Assembly: GCA_035504175.1 (NCBI GenBank)
Contig: DATJSJ010000282.1
Span: 1 to 9,610 of the forward strand
DNA from: DATJSJ01 sp035504175
GTDB lineage: Bacteria > Pseudomonadota > Alphaproteobacteria > Acetobacterales > Acetobacteraceae
DNA: 9,610 nucleotides
Reading direction: 5' to 3'
A program made the position numbers and the translations under genes. Numbering within the stretch: the stretch's first letter is position 1; each line of letters begins with the position of its first letter. Below, one piece after another: positions 1 through 5,737 of the stretch. The notes under the pieces were generated by a model. That model ran no database searches, was not told where the DNA came from, and was given only the letters and a program-made list of their open reading frames with translations.

Positions 1-12
1 CTTGCATCCCCG

Positions 13-155
13 CCAGAAGGCAGTCGCCTTCTGGACATCCATTCGTTTGGGTCTTTGGCAGAGGGGGGGCGCAACCGCGGCAATGGGGCCGTCCTCGGCG
101 CGCCCCCTTAGCCAAAGACCCAGTCAAGGGTTTCCAAAGGGCGACTGCCCTTTGG
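13..155. repeat. Mirror-symmetric nested inverted repeat (BIME-like hairpin element)
   Basis: Three stem-loops sit symmetrically around position 84-85. The outer left one is 13-34, with arms CCAGAAGGC and GCCTTCTGG and loop AGTC. The outer right one is 134-155, with arms CCAAAGGGC and GCCCTTTGG and loop GACT. Between them is a large stem with a perfect 12-bp arm pair (48-59 with 111-122) and an inner 8-bp pair (65-72 with 100-107). Read on opposite strands, the outer hairpins are the same 22-nt element, including the loop. They differ at two stem positions, and each change is compensated in the opposite arm. This resembles the paired inverted REP units of a BIME. No protein-coding gene is evident in 1-211. 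Assignment to a named repeat family would need a genome-wide comparison. Confidence 0.75.
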
Positions 156-161
156 CAGGGT

Positions 162-180
162 CCAGGGACAGCGTCCCTGG
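162..180. repeat. Stem-loop in the hairpin string downstream of dnaJ
   Basis: A perfect 8-bp stem (CCAGGGAC with GTCCCTGG) closes a 3-nt loop. It lies between the mirror element that ends at 155 and the next stem-loop at 187-203. The spacers between successive hairpins are short and contain ACCC on the minus strand, so the series looks like one modular repeat rather than unrelated palindromes. It has no coding potential. Confidence 0.6.
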
Positions 181-186
181 TGGGGT

Positions 187-203
187 TCGGGGCGAAGCCC
201 CGA
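187..203 (-). terminator. Candidate 3'-end stem-loop of the dnaJ transcript
   Basis: A 7-bp GC stem (TCGGGGC with GCCCCGA) with a 3-nt loop begins 8 nt past the dnaJ stop codon. On the dnaJ strand the loop reads TTC inside a C/G closing pair, a very stable hairpin context. No T-run follows it, so it is not a textbook Rho-independent terminator. It may instead protect the mRNA 3' end or halt transcription together with the hairpins that follow at 162-180 and 134-155. Confidence 0.35.
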
Positions 204-211
204 GCTTTCCT

Positions 212-1351
212 TCAGCCCTTCCCCTCGAAGAACTCCCGCACCTTGGCGAAGAATCCTTCGTGTTCCGGGCTATGGTTGGTATTCGCCTGCGCCTCTCCCT
301 CGAACTCCTCGAGCAGTTCGCGTTGCCGGCGCGTCAGGTGTTGCGGTGTTTCCACCGCCACCTGGATGTACATGTCGCCGCGCGCGGCGCTGCGCAGCAC
401 GGAAAATCCCTTGCCGCGCAGCCGGAACTGCTCACCGGTCTGCGTGCCGGCGGGAATTCTGACGCGGGCGGCGGAGCCGTCGATCGAGGGTACCTCGATT
501 TCGCCGCCGAGTGCCGCCTGTGTCATGCGCAACGGCACACGGCAGAAGATGTTGGCGCCTTCGCGCTGAAAGATCTCGTGTGGCCGGATCGCGACATGCA
601 CGTACAGATCACCGGCCGACGCGCCGTTCGGCCCGGCCTCGCCTTCGCCGGCGAGGCGGATGCGCGTGCCGTCCTCCACGCCCGCCGGGATCTGCACCTG
701 CAGCGAGCGTTCCCGCGCCGTCACGCCGCTGCCGCCGCAGATGCGGCACGGGTTGCGGATCACGCGGCCGGCGCCGCCGCAGGTCGGGCAGGTCCGCTCG
801 ATGACGAAGAAGCCCTGCTGCGCGCGCACTTTGCCGGCGCCGCCGCAAGTGGAGCAGGCGCTTGCGGCGCGGTCCTTGTCCTCCGAGCCGGTGCCGTTGC
901 AAGCCTCGCAGGCAACGCGTGTCGCGAAGCGGACGGTTGTCTTGATACCGGCGAAGGCCTCGGCGAGGTCGATTTCCACCTGGGCGCGGATGTCGTTGCC
1001 GGTGCGGGCGCGGCCGCCGCCGCGGCGGCCCATCATCTCGCCGAACATCTGGTCGAAGATGTCGCCGAGTCCGCCGCCGGCTTCGAACCCGCCGAAGCCA
1101 CCGAACCCGCCGGCGCCGCCGCCGGCCTCGAAGGCGGCATGGCCGAAGCGGTCATAGGCAGCGCGCTTCTGCTCGTCGCGCAGCACGTCGTAGGCTTCGT
1201 TGACTTCCTTGAACTTCGCCTCGGCGCGCGCGTCACCCGGATTGCGGTCCGGGTGGTACTGCATGGCGAGCTTGCGGTAGGCCTTCTTCAGCTCATCGCC
1301 GCTCGCTTCGCGCGCAACCCCGAGCGTCGCGTAATAGTCCTGCTTGGCCAT
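212..1351 (-). CDS. dnaJ: Chaperone protein DnaJ (Hsp40, type I)
   Basis: Co-chaperone that delivers unfolded substrates to DnaK and stimulates its ATP hydrolysis in the cytoplasm. The 379-residue protein has the full class I architecture. A J domain spans about 1-70 with the essential HPD triad at 33-35. A Gly/Phe-rich linker spans about 74-115. Four CxxCxGxG-type zinc motifs follow, with cysteine pairs at 148/151, 166/169, 188/191 and 202/205, then the C-terminal substrate-binding and dimerisation region (about 215-379). The length is normal for the family and nothing is missing. The ATG at 1351 begins the conserved MAKQDYY start. A short AGGG lies about 10 nt upstream as a modest ribosome binding site. 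It is last of the grpE-dnaK-dnaJ series, 184 bp after dnaK, and is probably co-transcribed with it. Confidence 0.98.
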   Translation of the reverse strand: MAKQDYYATLGVAREASGDELKKAYRKLAMQYHPDRNPGDARAEAKFKEVNEAYDVLRDEQKRAAYDRFGHAAFEAGGGAGGFGGFGGFEAGGGLGDIFDQMFGEMMGRRGGGRARTGNDIRAQVEIDLAEAFAGIKTTVRFATRVACEACNGTGSEDKDRAASACSTCGGAGKVRAQQGFFVIERTCPTCGGAGRVIRNPCRICGGSGVTARERSLQVQIPAGVEDGTRIRLAGEGEAGPNGASAGDLYVHVAIRPHEIFQREGANIFCRVPLRMTQAALGGEIEVPSIDGSAARVRIPAGTQTGEQFRLRGKGFSVLRSAARGDMYIQVAVETPQHLTRRQRELLEEFEGEAQANTNHSPEHEGFFAKVREFFEGKG

Positions 1352-1426
1352 TCGTAATCAGCCCTGCCTGAAGGCGCTGTGACAGGCCTCGGCCGCCATC
1401 GGCAGCGAGGAGCCGTGAATGCGAAC

Positions 1427-1456
1427 GGCGCCCGCCTTCGATGAAGCGCGGGCGCC
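1427..1456 (-). other. Strong hairpin in the dnaK-dnaJ gap
   Basis: A 9-bp perfect outer stem (1427-1435 with 1448-1456), one bulged C at 1447, and a 4-bp inner stem (1436-1439 with 1443-1446) close a 3-nt loop. This gives 13 bp of mostly GC pairing in the intercistronic RNA. No T-run follows on the dnaJ strand. It lies about 75 nt upstream of the dnaJ start. It could be an mRNA processing or stability element, or a partial terminator that lowers DnaJ relative to DnaK. The role is inferred and only the pairing is seen. Confidence 0.5.
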
Positions 1457-1507
1457 GCCGGTCGATAAGCGAGATCGGCCCGTCAAGCCGGAAGACCCGG
1501 ATGCGGG

Positions 1508-1529
1508 CCGGCCGCGTTGCAGCGGCCGG
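1508..1529 (-). terminator. GC hairpin immediately after the dnaK stop
   Basis: An 8-bp perfect stem (CCGGCCGC with GCGGCCGG) with a 6-nt loop starts 6 nt after the dnaK stop codon on the transcribed strand. It lacks a following T-run. Its position suits a leaky terminator or a 3'-end stabiliser for a dnaK-only mRNA, which is a common way of making more DnaK than DnaJ. Together with the hairpin at 1427-1456 it occupies much of the 184-bp gap. Confidence 0.4.
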
Positions 1530-1535
1530 TCGCCA

Positions 1536-3467
1536 TCAGGCCGACTTCTTCTTGTTCTCGTCCACTTCCTCGAACTCGGCGTCGACCACCTTGTCGTCGG
1601 TGCCGGCCGATTGCTGCGGGCCGGCGCCGGGCTGAGCGCCGGCCCCGGCCTGGCCGGCCTCGGCCTGCGCCTTGTACATCGCCTCGCCGAGCTTCATCGC
1701 CGACTGGCTCAGCCGGTCCGTCGCCTGCTTCAACGCCTCAGCGTCGGAGCCCTCCATGGCGGAGCGGGCCGCGGCAATCGCCGCCTCGGCTTCGCCGCGC
1801 TCCTGGGCGGGGATGCGGTCGCCATGCTCCTTCAGGTTCTTCTCGACCTGGTGGATCAGGGCGTCGGCCTGGTTACGCGCCTCGACCTGCTCGCGGCGCT
1901 TCTTGTCGGCCTCGGCATTCGCCTCGGCTTCCTTGACCATGCGCTGGATGTCGGCCTCCGACAGGCCGCCCGAGGCCTGGATGCGGATCTGCTGCTCCTT
2001 GCCGGTCGCCTTGTCCTTGGCCGAGACGGAGACGATGCCGTTGGCGTCGATGTCGAACGTGACCTCGATCTGCGGCACGCCGCGTGGCGCCGGCGGGATG
2101 CCCATCAGGTCGAACTGGCCGAGCAACTTGTTGTCGGCCGCCATCTCCCGCTCGCCCTGGAAGACCTTGATCGTCACCGCCTGCTGGTTGTCGTCGGCGG
2201 TGGAGAAGACCTGGCTCTTCTTGGTCGGGATCGTGGTGTTGCGGTCGATCAGCCGGGTGAACACGCCGCCCAGCGTCTCGATGCCGAGCGACAGCGGCGT
2301 CACGTCGAGCAGCAGCACGTCCTTGACGTCGCCCCGCAGCACCGCGCCCTGAATGGCGGCACCGATCGCCACCACCTCGTCCGGGTTGACGTTGCGCGCC
2401 GGCTCGCGGCCGAAGAAGGACTTCACCGTCTCGATCACCTTCGGCATGCGGGTCATGCCGCCGACCAGGATCACCTCGTTGATCTGGTTGGCCGCGACGC
2501 CGGCGTCCTTGAGCGCGGCGCGGCAGGGATCGAGCGTGCGGGTGATCAGGTCATCGACCAGGCTCTCGAGCTTCGCGCGCGTCAGCTTCATCACCAGGTG
2601 CTTCGGCCCGGAGGCGTCGGCGGTGATGAAGGGCAGGTTGACTTCGGTCTCCTTCGAGGAGGAGAGCTCGATCTTGGCCTTCTCGGCGGCTTCCTTCAGG
2701 CGCTGCAGGGCGAGCTTGTCGCGGCGCAGGTCGATGCCCTGGTCGCGTTTGAACTCCTCGGCCAGGTAGTCGATGACGCGGGCGTCGAAATCCTCGCCGC
2801 CGAGGAAGGTGTCGCCGTTGGTCGACTTCACCTCGAACACGCCGTCGCCGATCTCGAGGATCGAGATGTCGAACGTTCCGCCGCCGAGATCGTAGACCGC
2901 GATCGTGCCGCCCTGCTTCTTGTCCATGCCATAGGCAAGAGCGGCGGCGGTCGGCTCGTTAATGATGCGAAGGACTTCGAGCCCGGCGATGCGGCCGGCA
3001 TCCTTGGTCGCCTGGCGCTGCGCGTCATTGAAGTAGGCGGGGACGGTGATCACCGCCTGGGCGACCTTCTCGCCGAGATAGGCCTCGGCGGTCTCCTTCA
3101 TCTTGCCGAGCACGAAGGCGCTGATCTGGCTCGGCGAATACTTCTCGCCGCGCGCCTCGACCCAGGCGTCGCCGTTCTCGCCGCGGACGATCTGGTAGGG
3201 GACGAGACCCTTGTCCTTGCCGACCATCGGGTCGTCGTAGCGGCGGCCGATCAGGCGCTTGACGGCATAGAGCGTGTTGGACGGGTTGGTCACCGCCTGG
3301 CGCTTGGCCGCCTGACCGACCAGGCGCTCGCCGTTGTCGGCGAAGGCGACCATGCTCGGCGTCGTGCGCGCGCCCTCGCTGTTCTCGATGACGCGGACGT
3401 CCTTGCCTTCCATGATCGCGACGCACGAGTTCGTCGTGCCGAGGTCGATGCCGATGACCTTGCTCAT
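1536..3467 (-). CDS. dnaK: Chaperone protein DnaK (Hsp70)
   Basis: ATP-dependent cytosolic chaperone that binds exposed hydrophobic peptides, cycling with DnaJ and GrpE. The 643-residue protein is complete. The nucleotide-binding domain spans about 1-382, with the GIDLGTTNS phosphate loop at 6-14, the DLGGGTFD motif at 193-200 (catalytic-type Thr198) and VILVGGMTRMP at 332-342. The hydrophobic interdomain linker VLLLDVTPL is at 384-392. The beta-sandwich substrate-binding domain runs to about 500, followed by the alpha-helical lid and a Gln/Gly/Ala-rich tail ending in an acidic EFEEVDENKKKSA segment. An AGGAG ribosome binding site at 3474-3478, 6 nt before the ATG, fixes the start. The gene lies between grpE and dnaJ on the same strand. 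A 702-residue open frame on the opposite strand is a composition artefact. Confidence 0.99.
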   Translation of the reverse strand: MSKVIGIDLGTTNSCVAIMEGKDVRVIENSEGARTTPSMVAFADNGERLVGQAAKRQAVTNPSNTLYAVKRLIGRRYDDPMVGKDKGLVPYQIVRGENGDAWVEARGEKYSPSQISAFVLGKMKETAEAYLGEKVAQAVITVPAYFNDAQRQATKDAGRIAGLEVLRIINEPTAAALAYGMDKKQGGTIAVYDLGGGTFDISILEIGDGVFEVKSTNGDTFLGGEDFDARVIDYLAEEFKRDQGIDLRRDKLALQRLKEAAEKAKIELSSSKETEVNLPFITADASGPKHLVMKLTRAKLESLVDDLITRTLDPCRAALKDAGVAANQINEVILVGGMTRMPKVIETVKSFFGREPARNVNPDEVVAIGAAIQGAVLRGDVKDVLLLDVTPLSLGIETLGGVFTRLIDRNTTIPTKKSQVFSTADDNQQAVTIKVFQGEREMAADNKLLGQFDLMGIPPAPRGVPQIEVTFDIDANGIVSVSAKDKATGKEQQIRIQASGGLSEADIQRMVKEAEANAEADKKRREQVEARNQADALIHQVEKNLKEHGDRIPAQERGEAEAAIAAARSAMEGSDAEALKQATDRLSQSAMKLGEAMYKAQAEAGQAGAGAQPGAGPQQSAGTDDKVVDAEFEEVDENKKKSA

Positions 3468-3490
3468 CTGGGTCTCCTGTTCAGCGGCTC

Positions 3491-3513
3491 CAGGCAGCCC
3501 GAAGCACTGCCTG
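3491..3513 (-). other. Leader hairpin upstream of dnaK
   Basis: A perfect 7-bp stem (CAGGCAG with CTGCCTG) with a 9-nt loop lies in the 152-bp gap between grpE and dnaK, ending 12 nt before the dnaK AGGAG. Just beyond it is a 10-bp perfect palindrome, ACCCTAGGGT, at 3516-3525. The stem does not cover the Shine-Dalgarno sequence, so an RNA thermometer role is not directly supported. It could be a leader structure or a grpE 3'-end hairpin. Confidence 0.4.
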
Positions 3514-3540
3514 CAACCCTAGGGTGAGATGGTGTGAGGG

Positions 3541-3569
3541 ATGTATTGCGGCGCCGGGCTTCGGACAAG
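3541..3569 (-). promoter_or_regulatory. Weak promoter candidate for dnaK
   Basis: On the dnaK strand a CTTG (3566-3569) is followed after 17 nt by CAATACAT (3541-3548). The CTTG and the spacing suit an alphaproteobacterial heat-shock (RpoH) promoter, but the -10 half matches the CYTAT-type consensus poorly. A second promoter in front of dnaK would let it be transcribed independently of grpE. Treat as a hypothesis only. Confidence 0.22.
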
Positions 3570-3619
3570 GGCCGCGCCCGGTGCCGCGGCCATTTCGCTC
3601 GCTCAGTCAGGTCCCTCGC

Positions 3620-4258
3620 TCAGACGGTTCGATTGAGATTGGCCGCGGTCGGTGCCGCGGCGGCCGGCTGCACGCCTTCCGGCGCCCGCGCCACGACCAC
3701 CATCGCCGGCCGGAGCAGGCGGCCGTTCAGCGTCCAGGCCGAAGTCCAGGACTGGATCACCGTCCCCGGGGCATGCACCTCGGACGGCTGCTCGGCCATG
3801 GCCTGGTGCAGATTGGGGTCGAAGGTGGCGCCGGTCGGATCGTGCCCGGTGATGCCGTTGCGCTCCAGGACCGAGACCACGTTGCGCTCGATGCCACGCA
3901 GGCCCTCGCGCAGCCGGGTGACGATCTCCGGCTCGCCGTCCTGCGGCGGCGGCAGGCTGTCGAGGCCACGGCGCAGATTTTCGGCCGCCTCGACGACGTC
4001 GCTGGCGAATTTCTGCACCGCGTATTGCCGGGTCTCCTCGACCTCGCGGCGGCCGCGGGCGCGGACATTGGCGATCTCGGCCTCGGATCGCATCCAGCGG
4101 TCGCGGAAATCGTCCCGCTCGGCCTCGAGTGCCGTGATGCGGGCGGACGCCGCCTGCATCAGCTCCTCGGGGGTCGCGTTCTCGGCCGGGCCGGGCTCGG
4201 CCGCGGCGGCGGCGTCGGACCCCGCAGCAAAGGGCGGCGCGTGTCTGGTGTCGCTCAT
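3620..4258 (-). CDS. grpE: Nucleotide exchange factor GrpE
   Basis: Exchange factor that releases ADP from DnaK and resets the Hsp70 cycle. The 212-residue protein has an Ala/Pro-rich disordered N-terminus (1-29). A long charged helix or coiled coil follows (about 30-100), including the conserved RSEAEIANVRAR-type segment near 57-68. The C-terminal beta domain carries the family signature, visible as FDPNLHQAM at 146-154, AEQPSEV at 155-161 and LLRPAMVVVA at 181-190. Residues 191-212 form a short Ala-rich tail. The ATG at 4258 has a purine-rich GAGAGAG directly in front rather than a well-spaced Shine-Dalgarno. It lies first in the chaperone series, 120 bp downstream of lipoprotein B, and is likely transcribed from the candidate heat-shock promoter at 4294-4322. 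No hrcA accompanies it. Confidence 0.97.
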   Translation of the reverse strand: MSDTRHAPPFAAGSDAAAAAEPGPAENATPEELMQAASARITALEAERDDFRDRWMRSEAEIANVRARGRREVEETRQYAVQKFASDVVEAAENLRRGLDSLPPPQDGEPEIVTRLREGLRGIERNVVSVLERNGITGHDPTGATFDPNLHQAMAEQPSEVHAPGTVIQSWTSAWTLNGRLLRPAMVVVARAPEGVQPAAAAPTAANLNRTV

Positions 4259-4268
4259 CTCTCTCAGG

Positions 4269-4333
4269 GCATGTCAGATGGTTCGGGCCCGTGAGTTAGG
4301 ATGGGCTGCGTCGCCGGGCAAGCACTGACATGC
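4269..4333. repeat. 9-bp inverted repeat bracketing the grpE promoter
   Basis: GCATGTCAG at 4269-4277 and its exact reverse complement CTGACATGC at 4325-4333 are 47 bp apart. The first half-site lies just downstream of the predicted transcription start and 11 nt upstream of the grpE ATG. The second begins 3 bp upstream of the -35-like CTTG. The half-sites are not GC-rich, unlike the surrounding sequence. The arrangement suits two operator half-sites flanking a promoter. It is not the CIRCE sequence. Confidence 0.5.
4294..4322 (-). promoter_or_regulatory. Candidate heat-shock (RpoH) promoter of grpE
   Basis: On the grpE strand CTTG (4319-4322) is followed after exactly 18 nt by CCTAACT (4294-4300). 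Alphaproteobacterial sigma-32 promoters are described as CTTG, 17-18 nt, then CYTATNT. Here all fixed positions but one match. A start about 7 nt downstream would give a leader of roughly 30 nt before the grpE ATG. Its location in front of a heat-shock gene supports the call, but it is a pattern match only. Confidence 0.5.
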
Positions 4334-4378
4334 AGGCGGGACACGCAATGGGCGGCCCCGACCCGCGAACGCGACCCT

Positions 4379-4933
4379 CTACTGCAGATAGCCCCAGCGC
4401 GGCACCGCCGGTTCGGCGGTGGCCCAGCGCCAATGCGCCGGCGGCTGGAGGCAGATATCGGTGTCGTACCAATGCCGCCGCAGCTTGTCGCCTTCGCCCT
4501 CGTCCACCGAGAACACCACTTCCTTGCAGGCGGCCAGCGGGGTCGCGATGTCCCGCACCACCATGAGCGTGCCGTGCTCATTGCCGAACGGAATGGTGTG
4601 GTGGATCGCCCAGGAGGCCGTGCCGCCCGGGGGCAGGGGTCCGGCCGCCCCGGCGATCACCTCCTGTTCGGCGTGCTGGCGCGAGCGGCCGAAATACTTC
4701 ACCGCGTAGTCGGAGCCGGCGGCGACGCCGACGCCGACCCCGAACCCGACCGCCGGGTTGCCCGAGGCGCCGCCCGCCAGCGCGCCGGTCAGCACGCCGG
4801 CGATCTCCGGTACCGCCTTGCAGCCGCCGAGCAGCGCCAGCGGCAGCAACAGGGTGAGCGCCAGGCGCGCCTGCCTGGCGGGTCCCGGGGCCGGAGCGCT
4901 CAACGGGGGCGTGCCAGGCCAGGAGCGACCCAC
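4379..4933 (-). CDS. Putative lipoprotein B, tandem paralogue (17-kDa-antigen-like)
   Basis: Uncharacterised small lipoprotein, about 184 residues from a GTG at 4933. A hydrophobic signal segment (LALTLLLPLALLGGC) ends in a lipobox with Cys38. After it comes a Gly/Ala-rich stretch of glycine-zipper type (about 46-73), then a conserved domain. The domain contains AGPLPPG (97-103), HTIPFGNEHG (112-121), CKEVVFSVD (136-144), a second Cys161, WRWA (168-171), and ends RWGYLQ. This domain aligns throughout with the upstream gene product at roughly half its positions. The lipobox, glycine zipper and C-K/R-E...C...W order resembles the 17-kDa surface antigen family, but I cannot confirm membership. 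The frame stays open to 5185, overlapping the upstream gene, so the true start is uncertain. GTG 4933 has a GGAGG 12 nt upstream; TTG 4903 would give a shorter signal. Confidence 0.75.
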   Translation of the reverse strand: MGRSWPGTPPLSAPAPGPARQARLALTLLLPLALLGGCKAVPEIAGVLTGALAGGASGNPAVGFGVGVGVAAGSDYAVKYFGRSRQHAEQEVIAGAAGPLPPGGTASWAIHHTIPFGNEHGTLMVVRDIATPLAACKEVVFSVDEGEGDKLRRHWYDTDICLQPPAHWRWATAEPAVPRWGYLQ

Positions 4934-4982
4934 CGGCCGCTGCCGCCTCCGGACGCGGGAAGGCTTGTCGCCGCGCCGGGCC

Positions 4983-5531
4983 TCACTGCAGCGCGCCCCA
5001 GCGCGCCGTCGCGGGCTCGGCCGAGGCCCATTTCCAGACCGTGCCGTCGAGGCAGACCGTCGCCGTGTAGAAGGCACGGCGCGGCTGGTGGTCCTCGACG
5101 CGATCGACGGAGAAGACGATCTCCTTGCAGGTGAACGCGGCAGTGCCGATCGTGCGGCTGACCACCAGTTCGCCGTGCTCGTCATCCTCGATCGGGATGT
5201 TGTGCGATACGCCCCAGGTGCCGACGATTCCGGGCGGCAGGGGGCCCGCGGCGGCGGCGATGCGATCCTGCTCGGCCGCGTGCACGTCGCGCTCGAGATA
5301 CTGCAGCCCGGCGTTGGCGCCCGCGGCGATGCCGAGGCCGATGCCGGTCGCGACGGCCGGCGACTTGGTCACCGCATTGGCGACGCCTGCGCCGGCGATG
5401 CCGGCCACGTCGGCGGTGCCGGCACTCAGCACCGAGCCGCAGCCGGACAGGGCGAGCAGCGCAAACAGGGCGAAGGGGGTGAAAACGGCGGCACGTCCGG
5501 CCGTCGCCGGCAGGCGGTCGGGAATCGGCAT
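4983..5531 (-). CDS. Putative lipoprotein A, tandem paralogue (17-kDa-antigen-like)
   Basis: Uncharacterised 182-residue predicted lipoprotein. A short N-terminus (1-15) is followed by a hydrophobic stretch and the lipobox ALSGC, with acylatable Cys31. Residues 40-78 are Gly/Ala-rich, including GIGLGIAAGANAG, which suits a glycine zipper or membrane-associated helix. The C-terminal domain holds AGPLPPG (95-101), HNIPI (110-114), DEHGELVVSRTIG (117-129), CKEIVFSVD (135-143), a second Cys160 followed by LDGTVWKWA, and ends RWGALQ. It is the paralogue of the gene 49 bp downstream; their cysteine spacing is identical (25 residues), suggesting a disulfide. The ATG at 5531 has only a weak AGGT upstream. 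It is divergently arranged from ispD. Location at an outer membrane or the cell surface is inferred from the lipobox. Confidence 0.8.
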   Translation of the reverse strand: MPIPDRLPATAGRAAVFTPFALFALLALSGCGSVLSAGTADVAGIAGAGVANAVTKSPAVATGIGLGIAAGANAGLQYLERDVHAAEQDRIAAAAGPLPPGIVGTWGVSHNIPIEDDEHGELVVSRTIGTAAFTCKEIVFSVDRVEDHQPRRAFYTATVCLDGTVWKWASAEPATARWGALQ

Positions 5532-5644
5532 ACCTGGACGTTACCCACCCGTCCCGCCGTGGGCGAGCGCTCCGGGGTGGCCCGGCGCATAGCAACCGCG
5601 TGAACGGCACGGTCGAGGAAGGCCCGTGACGATTCGGGCCCGGC

Positions 5645-5673
5645 TTGTCGCGACCGGCGCCGGGCCGTAACAG
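5645..5673 (+). promoter_or_regulatory. Weak sigma-70-type promoter candidate for ispD
   Basis: TTGTCG (5645-5650) and TAACAG (5668-5673) are separated by 17 bp in the 206-bp region between the divergent lipoprotein A and ispD genes. The match to the consensus hexamers is partial (four and three of six). The rest of this region holds short GC palindromes, such as CCGGCGCCGG at 5654-5663 and a 6-bp stem at 5621-5640, and no gene that I can support. Confidence 0.25.
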
Positions 5674-5737
5674 ACGCGCCGGAACGTCAGGCCGGCCCGC
5701 CCGGCAGGCGGCGCGGCGGCAAGAGGAACAGCGGCGC

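Noticed and set aside
1..205. A CRISPR array or tandem direct repeat in the hairpin cluster
   Set aside because: The units are inverted repeats of different sequence with short spacers; there are no repeated direct units separated by unique spacers of constant length.
2..1357. A 451-residue plus-strand open frame across the repeat region and opposite dnaJ
   Set aside because: It runs through the hairpin cluster and then antisense to dnaJ. It is Ala/Gly/Arg-rich with no domain, so it is a shadow frame.
1463..1487. A CTTG...CTTATCG promoter-like pair in front of dnaJ on the minus strand
   Set aside because: The 14-nt spacer is shorter than the 17-18 nt expected for alphaproteobacterial heat-shock promoters and too short for sigma-70. 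dnaJ is more simply co-transcribed with dnaK.
1419..3527. A 702-residue plus-strand open frame opposite dnaK
   Set aside because: dnaK on the minus strand is unmistakable. Long antisense frames are expected in GC-rich coding DNA. The translation is a Leu/Asp/Arg/Val-rich composition artefact with no recognisable domain and no ribosome binding site.
3468..3619. A ROSE-type RNA thermometer before dnaK
   Set aside because: The AGGAG is not paired within the visible hairpin, and no U-rich anti-Shine-Dalgarno strand typical of ROSE elements is present.
4259..4378. A CIRCE operator (HrcA site) upstream of grpE
   Set aside because: The region contains GAGTTAGG and CACTGAC fragments, but not the paired TTAGCACTC-N9-GAGTGCTAA sequence.
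5645..5737. A 31-residue N-terminal extension of IspD from a TTG start
   Set aside because: The extension is Arg-rich, outside the family's normal length, and has no Shine-Dalgarno sequence. The ATG at 5738 has AGAGGA at the right place.
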